From the NCBI GenBank assembly GCA_011316305.1, contig SAUG01000067.1, positions 62,001 to 126,000 on the forward strand: DNA of 64,000 bases, in the 5' to 3' direction. The position numbers and the translations under genes are program-made. Of the stretch, positions 55,238 through 64,000 are shown piece after piece (the stretch's first letter is position 1; the number at the start of each line of letters is the position of its first letter). Under the pieces are notes generated by a model. The model was not told where the DNA came from. It worked only from the letters and a program-made list of their open reading frames with translations, and searched no databases. The stretch comes from Rusavskia elegans (taxonomy: Eukaryota > Ascomycota > Lecanoromycetes > Teloschistales > Teloschistaceae).

Positions 55238-56939
55238 CTACAACGGCGCCTCGACAGCCGCCAGCACATCCTCTATGACGGCTTCTGGTGTCACTCCTTC
55301 GAGCACAGCTTTCACAGCAGCCAGCTCGCTCCCGTACTGTAAGCTCCGGTCTCTCTCCGGGACCGTCAGGATAATTCGATGAGGATAAACCTTTCGGGCG
55401 GCTATAGCCACCAGCGAGGGCGTTACATAGTCGAGTCTAGATAAAGGTGCCAGGCATCTACGACAGGGTAAGCGACTCCGTTCCAGACCAATCCCGTTCA
55501 AAGGAAGCCATACGTGATGAGGGTTTTAAAATACTTTGTAGACCTCGGGTTGATGCCACCATCAACGGCTCGGTGCATGCGCAGGAAGGTGACGATGTTC
55601 TGAAGATAGCACTCGACCTCGGAAGTCACTTTGGTGTTCTTGGCTTCCTTTACCAGGGTCTGAATGTCCTATGGACAATTGAACACTGTTGCTCGTTCCG
55701 GATTGTACGCGACTTACTGCTTCCGAGAAGGTTATGCCGGCTCCATCTCTGGACCTTTGGGGGTCTGACTTGCGTACGACGGAGGATGAAGATGATCTGT
55801 CATCCTCAATCCACTCTGATGCATTGTCGAGGTTCATGAAGCCGTCTTCGAGGTCGTGGCAATGGGATAGGAAGATATGGTCGTTCTGTTACGACTTAGC
55901 CAATGAGCCGAGGCCGATGGCCGAGTCATACTAGATGCTTATTCAGACGTGGACCCATAGATGACTGTATGATGACCATACAGAAAGCTTTGGGTGCGGT
56001 AACGACACTGGTGTGGGTGAACAGACGCTTTGTCCGGATGAGCTGGAACGCGTAAGTATAGATGCAGAGAAGTACTCGGTGGAGACTGACTTCCAGAGCT
56101 TGGATTTGAATGTCGCAATTTGCCAATCCGAGATTCTTGAGAATGACTACGTCGGCTATCTTTGGCTCTCTCGGGCCAGGTTGAGACTGGAAAGCAACAT
56201 CTGCAACGCTCCGGCCGGAGTCTGGAGCCTGGATATGGTCAGATATTTGAATGCTAAGGATATGCCGAAATATGGTCTGTGTAGCAAGGGAGCCGAGTGC
56301 AGCATGAATAATCAGCTTGAAGCAGCTATCAAAAAAGTCTCAATATACTAGCACATCAAGAACATCCATCTACAACATCAGGACTGAGTCGATCGCGCAT
56401 GGAGACGAACCCAGAGATTGGATAAACATCCAAGAAACGTTTACTTTTGTAAAAGATTACAGCAGTATGGAAAGACAGCGGAATTTCATAAGCTCAGACA
56501 GAAATCTAGCTAACCCGACTCGATGGACAAGGAAATGCTTTAATGTGGAAGAGTTCGAATAGTATTGGGTAGGGTAAGCAAAGGTGATTCCTACCTTGAT
56601 AATGTCATTTTTATCTCCGTGCTCGATAGCCGTGGAACTCTTCTCGGGGGGGACTCGAAGTAGCAAGCCATTGATGAGGTCATCCAGGGTTGTCTCTAAG
56701 CTGCAGTCAATGACCACGCAGCTACGGCTGTAGATGTTTGAGACAATCTATTGACTGCTCAGCGAGAGCAGGGAAAGCTGGGTAACAAGTCAGACAAGTT
56801 GTATTTCGTGCTGCAGAGAATCTAGAGCCTCCTCTTCTGTCCGGATGAGACAGTGCTCATTGGCCACAAAGCTCAGCAGCAGTGCCAGCTCCAGATCAGT
56901 GAGCTCTTCCACTCGCTGTACCAATTTGAGAGGTGACAT
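55238..56939 (-). CDS. Fungal magnesium-chelatase-like protein
   Basis: Seven exons: 56939-56796, 56747-56595, 56159-56091, 56042-55932, 55885-55718, 55668-55514 and 55457-55238, giving 339 residues. The N-terminus (VEELTDLELALLLSFVANEH) and C-terminus (LDYVTPSLVAIAARKVYPHR, then GVTPEAVIEDVLAAVEAPL) match a fungal family usually annotated 'magnesium chelatase'. The middle has IADVVILKNL, QALELIRTKRLFTHTSVVTA and FLRMHRAVDGGI. I see no Walker A (GxxGxGKS/T) motif, so it resembles an AAA+ lid/sensor region without a working ATPase, and chlorophyll-type chelation is implausible in a fungus. Function is unknown. Intron 2 is 435 bp, about eight times the norm here. Confidence 0.78.
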
Positions 56940-57281
56940 TCAATAATCCAGTTCCGAGAGCGAAAGGGGCTTATTGCATTCGTAGCCAACGCTACTTGGC
57001 TGCAGTCTCAACACAATAGTTTTCCATTGTTCTTTCCCAGAGGATGAGGACACATCGGAAGCGCGAGATCCAAGCAGATATTCCAGGAGCTGCAGTAGTA
57101 ACAAGCGTCAAAGACTGAGGTCCCGTCGATGCTCTGATTTAATTCGGTTGGAGGTTGTGTCGTTATATCAAGAGCTCCATTGACGCCTTCTCGACGATAC
57201 ACCAACGTTCAACTTCCAGCTTGCTCTTCAATATGTGGTATCCTCTTTGGAATTAGCAACAGAGGAGATCAATCGTGATCA
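56940..57281. promoter_or_regulatory. Divergent region Mg-chelatase-like / VPS16
   Basis: 342 bp between two divergent start codons; both promoters lie here. No motif was identified. Confidence 0.4.
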
Positions 57282-60015
57282 ATGTCCAACCCTACCGCCG
57301 ATTGGGAGAAAGTCGGCGACCGCTTCTACCGCAAGGTCAAACTATACGACGCAGTCTTCGATCAGGATTTGGAGTTGGAGAATTATGTAGTAGCAGGGGC
57401 CCCGTATGGAGGCGCCACTGGTATGGCCTGACGCTGTCATTCGCTCCCTTGCCCTGATACCTCGCTAGCCCTGTACCGAGACGAGGAAAAGCTTCATAAT
57501 TACAGAGCAGCCCAAGGAGCCAAGTCCAGCATTGACATCTACAGCTACTCCGGCAAACTAATACGCCAGATCAAAGTGGGCTTCAGCTGAGACCATGTAG
57601 CAAATCCGAAACTAAATGCTGTAGTGGGACAAAGGCTCGATCCGAGGACTGGGCTGGTCCGAGGATGAGAGGCTCCTGGTCATCAGTGAGGACGGTACCG
57701 TCAGATGCTACTACGACTTGCAGGGCGATTTCACCCAATTCTCTTTGGGCTTTGTATGTGCTTCTTCGTCCCAAGAGAAACCTATCCTCGGCTGATTAAC
57801 GAAGAGGTAGGGTGCCGAGGAACTGAAAGTCAAGGCCTGTCGCTTCTGGTCCTCCGGTTTTGTAGCCATCTTATCCAACAACCATCTGGTCGCTGTAACA
57901 CATTACATCGAACCACGACCCAAGCTACTTGCTATCCCACCCGAAGATGAAGTACATTCTTGGACAGTCATACCACCGGCCTACACGCTCTCCAGAAGCG
58001 TTGAGGTGCTGCTTGCTATTGGCCAGACCATCTACGTGGTCGATTCCTCGGAAACAGAAGACCGTGTTCTTCCCAACGGACCCTTCAAACACATTAGCGT
58101 CTCTCCGAATGGACTGTATGTCACCCTTTACACCGAAGATGGCATGGTGTGGGTCATCACCAGCGACTTTCAGAACAAGATTGGCGAGTATGAGTCCAAG
58201 GCCAAGACTCCTCCGAAAGACGTCCAGTGGTGCGGGAATGATGCAGTGATGCTTGCTTGGGAAGACGAGGTTCACCTCATTGGACCGAACGGGGCGTCAT
58301 TGAGGTGGGCCCTGCTGTGTTATCGATATAGGCGGCTGTCGCTGATCACAAAATATAGGTACTATTTCGATGGCTGGGTGCATCTGCTTCCAGACGTCGA
58401 CGGAGTTAGGTTGATCACCAACGATGTCTGCGAGTTCCTGCAGAAAGTCCCAGGTATGTGTCCCGTTGGGCTGAAAGATTTCAGCTACTTATCCTGCGCA
58501 GACTGCACCGAGGATGTGTTCAAGCTTGGCTCTACTTCACCAGCTTCAGTCTTGCTGGACGCCGTAGACCAGCTGGATAAGAAATCGCCTAAAGCGGACG
58601 AGAACATCCGGCTGATTAGGCCGAATCTCCTGGATGCTGTTGGCACTTGTATACAGGCGGCAGGGCAAGAATTCAGTGTTCATTGGCAGAAACAACTACT
58701 GAAAGCCGCTTCGTTTGGCAAGTCAATTCTGGACCTCTACAGTAGTGACGACTTCGTCGACATGTGCGAGGCTCTCCGGATACTGAATGCAGTGAGAGAC
58801 TACAGGATAGGATTACCTTTGTCATACGACCAGTACCGGCGTCTGACGTCGGCGAAGCTCGTTCAGCGCTTGATAAATCGCCACGAGTACCTGCTTGCCA
58901 TCCGTCTGTCAAATTACCTACGTCTTCCAGTGAGCAAGATCCACGTGCACTGGGCTTCTCAGAAAGTCCGGACCTCGACCGAGGATGAAGACACTATATG
59001 CCACACCGTGGTTAGCAAACTCAACAACAAGCCCGGTATCTCGTTCGAAGTAGTTGCTCGTGCTGCCTATGACGAAGGCCGAAGCCATCTTGCTACCCAA
59101 CTCCTCAACCATGAGACACGTGCCGGGAAGCAAGTTCCTCTGCTCCTAGCCATGGAAGAGGATGAAATCGCCCTCGATAAAGCCCTGGAAAGCGGTGATA
59201 TCGATCTTGTCTTCTTCGTTCTCCTCCAACTGAAAAAAAAGCTTCCTCTCGCATCCTTCTTCCGCCTCCTCACCAACCGCCCCATCGCCACCGCCGTTGT
59301 GGAGTCATCCGCCAAAGGTCAAGATCAAGAACTGCTGAAAGACCTCTACTATCAAGACGATCGCCGCCTCGACGGCGCCAACCTACTTTTCGGCGAAGCC
59401 TTGAACCAAACCGTTCCGCAGACAAAAGCCGACAAACTCAAACTTGCAGCCAAACTTCTCGGCGACAGCAAAGATCCTACTTCAACGCTATACAGCAGAT
59501 CCTACACCGAAGCTCAGGCGCTCATCCGCGTCCAGGCCTCGCTAGATCACGATTTCGATGCACACTACTCTGGTCTCAGCCTCAACGAAACGATCCTGCG
59601 GCTTATCAAAAACGGCTACGGCAAGCGCGCCGCCAAACTGCAATCTGATTTCAAAATACCGGAAAAGACATGGTGGTGGCTCCGTCTGCGCGGTCTGGTG
59701 GCCAGGCGCGATTTCGGGGAGCTCGAGGAGGTGAGTAAGCAGCGACGTAGTCCCATCGGGTGGGAAGCTTTCTTCAACGAGGTTTTGAGTACTGGAAATC
59801 AGAAGGTGGCCGGGCTGTTTGTGCCCAAGTGTACGGGATTGAGCGCGCAGGAGAGGAGCGAGATGTGGGTCAAGTGTGGGATGATTGCTAAAGCAGGGGA
59901 GGAGTTGGTGAAGGTGAAGGATCTGAACGGGCTGGAAGAACTGAGAGGAAAGGCGAGAGCTGGAGAGGCGGCGGAGATTGAAAGGATGATTGCTCAGTTT
60001 AGGTCGAGAAGATAA
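57282..60015 (+). CDS. VPS16: Vps16, core subunit of HOPS/CORVET tethering complexes
   Basis: Six exons: 57282-57420, 57469-57575, 57625-57753, 57811-58304, 58359-58453 and 58502-60015, giving 825 residues. The N-terminal beta-propeller region includes DWEKVGDRFYRKVKLYD, GLGWSEDERLLVISEDGTVR and PNGLYVTLYTEDGMVWVITS. The helical C-terminal Vps16 domain includes ALRILNAVRDYRIGLPLSYD, INRHEYLLAIRLSNYL, HWASQKVR, and ARAAYDEGRSHLATQLLNHE. Vps16 joins Vps11, Vps18 and Vps33 in the class C core that drives fusion at endosomes and the vacuole. Intron 4 (54 bp) is in frame and would be read as an 18-residue insertion if missed. Length is normal for the family. Confidence 0.95.
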
Positions 60016-60204
60016 AGGGGTCAACTTTAACGATGGGCTGAACATATGTGCCGAACGCCTACGCTATCTTCTGAATTATCGGAGTCCATAGTATTGACAT
60101 ATCCTTATCGTTGCTTTTCTCCCAGCTTTCATACCACGCAGTACCAAATACACACGCTCGCGTCGTTACGTCATCATTATTTTCACGGCTCTCGAACAGC
60201 AACC

Positions 60205-62222
60205 CTAATTCGCTCTCACCTCCCTCAATTCCGGCCTTGACAGTTTCTTCACCTTCGTAACGACCCCAAACCGCTGGTGATCATCCTGGACCTTCCTCTT
60301 AAATAATCCCAGGTCCTTCAATAAATCCTCCATCCGCTCCTGCATCTCCACCGCCTCTCTTTCTGCCTTTTCCTGACAACTCTCCTCATCACACCACACT
60401 CCAACCTGCAGCTCAGGCTCCAGTAGCGGTGGCTCCGGCGTGGATTCTCGTTCCTGCTCACGCGCAGGCTCCCGATTCTCCTTCTCCTCTTCCACTTCCG
60501 CCTGCTCAGGTTTCGGTACCACCGCAATCGGATTCCTCAGACTATCCAGCGCTAATTTCAGATGCCGCCTCAGTGCCTCGTTCTGCTCGACCAGTTGTCG
60601 GATCTTGCTCTCCCCAACTAATCGTTCCTCCTCCATCATCCGCTGCATGCGCTCAACCTTGATCTGATATTCCTCCAACTTCTCATCTCTGGCTCCTCGT
60701 TCTCTTTCCGCTGCCGCAACGTGTTGTTCGCGACCTCTTCGCTCGTTTGCCGCTTGGTTAGCTTGACTGACCTGGACCTGCAGTTCGCGAATCGTATCTT
60801 GCATCTCAGCGATCTGGGCATCACGCTGTTCTGCGCTGACGCTGTCCTGGTTGACGATGGCCCGGGTGCGGATGTGTTTGGCTTGGTCGGCGTAGCGGAG
60901 GGTGGAGAGGGTTTCGTCGTAGTCCGAAGGGGCGATGCAGGCGATCATGGCCGTCTTGCTGTTCCCTCCCAGAGAATCCTTCAGAAGCCAAGTGAGGATT
61001 GAGTCGCGGTATGGCACCACGTCCTTGCTCCGCGTTTTGCCACCGTTGTGGACACGGCTGTGCTTTGGGTCTGCGAGGGCAGCGATGACTCGACCGAGGG
61101 TCGTAAGGGATTTGTTGATGTTGCTTCCTTCGCGCAGGCGAGCACCGGTCGCTTCGGTGGCTTTTGCGCGCTCACTTCCTGCAAGATCGACGAGGCGGAT
61201 GCGAGCCAGTCGTTCGGTAGTGCTGTCAGTAGAGAGGTCGTGGTGAATCTGTTTGAGCATGATGGTGAAGACGGCGTGGGAGCGGGATGAGGTATCGTTC
61301 ATCTTGGTGGATGCGGTGGTGCGATTGTTATCGCCAAGGCGCATATATCGTAGGAGTTCGTGGTAGTTTTTAACGGGCAAGTCGGTAAGATCTTTGATAT
61401 ATGGACCTTCGGTAGGAGATTCGCGGATCTTGAGATAGAAAGGGTGAGGGTCAGAGGAGCGTGGTTGAGGGCCGAGAAGATCGCGGACATGTTCGTTGTA
61501 GACTTCGAAATAGGAAACGCGGACAGTATATGAGATATTCGGAGAGGCGCTGGATTCAATTCGCTGGAAGAGGTCCTCGCATGTCCTGGGGATAAGGCCC
61601 GGTTGGGTCGGTGTACCCATCATTGTGTAGGATTTACCTGAGCCTGTCTGGCCATATGCGAAGATGCAAGTATGATAGCCTTCAAAGTTGTGATCCAAGA
61701 ATTCCTCTCCGAGGGCATTGTAGATATCCTCCTGATGGGCGTAATGATCGTCATCGGTGTTGTGCGACCAGAAGGAATTATCGAATGTGAACTTCTTCTC
61801 TTCCACGATTTTCCGACTTTGGGTACGAGCATTGGCGACGTCGGTGAAGTTGGGGACCAGCAGTTTTGTCGCTTCGGAGTCGGGATCCATCTCGACGAGA
61901 CATTGTGCGCCTCGTTCAATCTCTAGGCTTGGGTCAGTGTCATGTTTGGCTGTTGGCGACTAAGATCAGTACCTCGAGGCAAGAAGCCTCTGACTCTGAC
62001 GACGACCCTCACATTACCACCTCCGCTGTCGGGTGTCATTCTCCCTACGGGTACGATTTCGGATTCCCTTGATCGCAGTGACGGTGTGGAAGCGGAGGAT
62101 CTGAGTTGGCGGATTTCTGTAGCAACTCCAGGGAAAGCACGAGGATCGAGTGCCATAGTTTTCAGCTGCGAAGCAATTTCATGGACGAGGTTCTTGAATC
62201 GCAATTGCAGCAGCGCATCCAT
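60205..62222 (-). CDS. Kinesin-3-like motor (Unc104-like) lacking a PH tail
   Basis: Exon 1 is 62222-61973 and exon 2 is 61922-60205, over a 50-bp intron; 655 residues from the first ATG, or 633 from an ATG at 62156. The motor has a modified start (VVVRVRGFLPR instead of RPFNxRE). The P-loop GQTGSGKS lies at about 174-181, then SYFEVYNEHVRDLL, switch I NDTSSRSHAVF, switch II LVDLAGSERAKATEATGARL, and INKSLTTLGRVIAAL. The neck is followed by about 150 residues of predicted coiled coil (QEKAEREAVEMQERMEDLL). It ends without FHA, PH or other cargo domains. Filamentous fungi have a short Unc104-related kinesin with this shape. It converges with VPS16, 189 bp apart. Confidence 0.88.
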
Positions 62223-63102
62223 TCAACGTTCGCCCATGGTGCCTGTAAACAAAAGATGTAATGATCGACACAAGGTTGGTACCCCGGTCGTTTCCATGTC
62301 GGCGGCGCGAAACTACTCGTAGCTCCACACGCCAAGTCACGAGACCTGTCTGTCAAGGTTGCTCGCACGTGATGTAGGGCTAGCCCTAGGCTTGGCAGGT
62401 CCTGATCCTTCCCTCACTCATATAGATCTCCATGGCATCATTATCAATTTTATTACTCGCTTCAAGAACGGATACATTAATTGATCAAAATGATTTCGGG
62501 TTCGGGGTATCATGGCGAAATCATTTCCCCAGGCCATATTCAAGGGGCAGCCATCACCCCATTCTTCGGCATTCAACAACACGTTTTCGTTCCCTCTCGT
62601 TCACTCTCCGTCCGTAGTACGTGGGAGAGGCTGAGGACTATTACATGGGATAGCAAGCAACAAAAACTCCAAGATGCGATTTCTTGTATCTCCTCTGTTC
62701 CTCCAACCATACACGGCTTACCAAGTCTCTGTATAACAGGCACTGTTGCCACTACTGAGATTCTTGTCTCTGGCGAATTTTTCCCTTAGCTCAGGAGGCT
62801 GGGGATGGGATGTAAATGTATCATGATCACAAAAGAAATTCCAAACGTCGCAATCTCGATTTGCTCATACAAAGTTCCCCTACGCTTTCAACTTGTTTGG
62901 TAAATGCATATTCGTTGTGTAGGCTGAAGAAAGGAACACTATCAATCAACATGTCTTCCTGGTACTCTTTTGACAGCAAGATGGCCAGATCTCTACAAAG
63001 CCATCGCATCTGAAACGTATAAACTATTCAGGTAGCTCATGGCCCAAAAGCCAACGAGCGTGCTCCTATTCTTCTCTTTTCCTCTTTCCCATTCCTGCAA
63101 CC
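62223..63102. promoter_or_regulatory. Divergent region kinesin / flavin-reductase-like gene
   Basis: 880 bp with both promoters. Frames of up to about 100 codons on the plus strand (62481-62789) have no recognisable features. Confidence 0.35.
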
Positions 63103-64000
63103 ATGCCTCAAATCTTGCTCTCAGAGATGCTTTGCGGGAAGAATCCCACCGTGATTGTTTCCACACGCAACCCCGATGGCAGCATCAACCTGACAGTCTG
63201 TTCCGATCTTTACCTGTTGGCCAAGCACTTTGTGCTTACCTTACCATCGGAGTCTCAGACAATTGGCAATTTACTGTCCGCGAAAAACTGCGTCCTGAAC
63301 ATCCCGCCGCAGAAGCTAGCTCCGGCTCTTATGCGACTCATGAGGCCCACCGGATCCAGGGGATTTGCAGCCGCCCATCATGAACAAGGTCTCCGATATA
63401 CCAGAGCCAAATTCGCCGAAGCCAAGTTAACGCCATGTCGGTCAATCGAAGTTGCCACTGCGGGTGTAGAAGAGTGCCCTATCCGAGTGGAAGCTGAGCT
63501 TGTCCATGTGCATTCTCCTCCGGACATGAGCATCAAAGCCGTAGAACTGCGTGTCTTCCGTGTTAGTGCCGATACATCGATCATGAAAGTCGGCAGCCCG
63601 AACGAGATCGACTCTGAAAAATGGCAGCCACTCCAGTCAGACAGTCGAGATCTACGCGTGGCCCCCGAACAAGCTACGCACTTGGAAAACCAGGCCGGCG
63701 ATAACGACGATACTCAGAAAGCCATCCAGATGCCTCTCAAAAAAGCGACTCGTGGACTGCAGGCCAGACCGCTCGTAAAGACGAGAGCGCCACGAGCACG
63801 ATATCCTGTGATCGCAGCTAGTCCCTCAGTCACGTCCCTTCGAGCTCTTCATGAAAACGCAGAGCCGATAGCAACCGACAGACGTGATAACACAGAAGAC
63901 GTAACACCGGAAGCCAACGCCCTGGATAACTCACCGACCGATTTGAGGGGAGAGTGTCTAGGCTCCGATGTATTGCTCATCCAACTCCATGCTATTGGGC
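63103..64000 (+). CDS. Flavin-reductase-like (FMN-binding split-barrel) protein, truncated by the window end
   Basis: Open from ATG 63103 to the last base, 299 codons, no stop and no need for an intron so far. The first 165 residues resemble the flavin-reductase-like/split-barrel family: NPTVIVSTRNPDGSINLTVC, SESQTIGNLLSAKNCVLNIP, LRYTRAKFAEAKLTP, then VEECPIRVEAELVHVH. Such proteins bind FMN and often reduce flavin for a partner oxygenase, or are general flavoprotein oxidoreductases. From about residue 195 the sequence becomes polar and disordered (Arg/Ala/Pro/Asp), unlike the compact family, so this is either a fungal extension or a fusion continuing beyond 64000. The reaction is not deduced. 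Confidence 0.72.
   Translation, partial: MPQILLSEMLCGKNPTVIVSTRNPDGSINLTVCSDLYLLAKHFVLTLPSESQTIGNLLSAKNCVLNIPPQKLAPALMRLMRPTGSRGFAAAHHEQGLRYTRAKFAEAKLTPCRSIEVATAGVEECPIRVEAELVHVHSPPDMSIKAVELRVFRVSADTSIMKVGSPNEIDSEKWQPLQSDSRDLRVAPEQATHLENQAGDNDDTQKAIQMPLKKATRGLQARPLVKTRAPRARYPVIAASPSVTSLRALHENAEPIATDRRDNTEDVTPEANALDNSPTDLRGECLGSDVLLIQLHAIG

Noticed and set aside
1..64000. CRISPR arrays, bacterial operons, rRNA genes, secondary-metabolite cluster
   Set aside because: None seen. The only tandem array is the 16-bp intronic minisatellite without spacers, and neighbouring genes are functionally unrelated.

Overview
The window comes from a filamentous ascomycete (Pezizomycotina). Genes carry short GT-AG introns, mostly 45-65 bp. 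Several families seen here are fungal: a Zn(II)2Cys6 regulator, an Ams2/Spt21-type GATA protein, a HAM1-like protein and a fungal-type DUG3. The left end shows classical repeat-induced point mutation (RIP). I cannot fix the class or species from sequence alone.

Layout. (1) 1-7088 is an AT-rich, RIP-destroyed repeat block. CpA/TpG are almost absent while CpG persists. Inside it sits a Ty3/Gypsy-type LTR element at 2748-6530 on the minus strand. It has two 412-bp LTRs and stop-riddled protease, RT, RNase H and integrase remnants, but no visible gag. (2) At about 7090 composition switches abruptly to ordinary gene-rich DNA, which continues to 64000. Genes in order: ALB1-like (+), TRS31 (-), VAC8 (+), CSL4 (+), BTB protein (-), two tandem CGH/CxxC proteins (- -), secreted FAD-linked oxidase (-), mitoribosomal mL38 (-) and uL4m (+) as a divergent pair, 3-hydroxyisobutyryl-CoA hydrolase (+), bZIP factor (-), DUG3 (+), HAM1-like (+), Zn2Cys6 factor (-), dihydroxyacetone kinase (+), SmD2 (-), Ams2/Spt21-like GATA factor (+), RPA3 (-), serine carboxypeptidase (+), RING protein (-), bestrophin-like channel (+), magnesium-chelatase-like protein (-), VPS16 (+), kinesin (-), and a flavin-reductase-like gene cut by the window end (+).

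The genes are mostly unrelated housekeeping and regulatory functions: ribosome biogenesis, mitochondrial translation, RNA decay and splicing, vesicle and vacuole traffic, glutathione/valine/triose metabolism, and transcription. I see no secondary-metabolite cluster, CRISPR array, viral segment or bacterial-type operon. The only evident functional pairing is mL38/uL4m, which share a 185-bp intergenic region. VAC8, VPS16 and TRS31 all serve vacuole or endomembrane traffic but are not adjacent.

Exon models were built by hand from GT-AG (one GC-AG) sites, conserved protein blocks and phase. Every multi-exon model given sums to a multiple of three. The least certain junction is the fourth intron of the Zn2Cys6 gene. 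The least understood material is the CGH/CxxC tandem pair with its triplicated N-terminal motif, the RING protein whose last metal-binding pair is about 200 residues downstream, and the gag-less RIP-mutated element.
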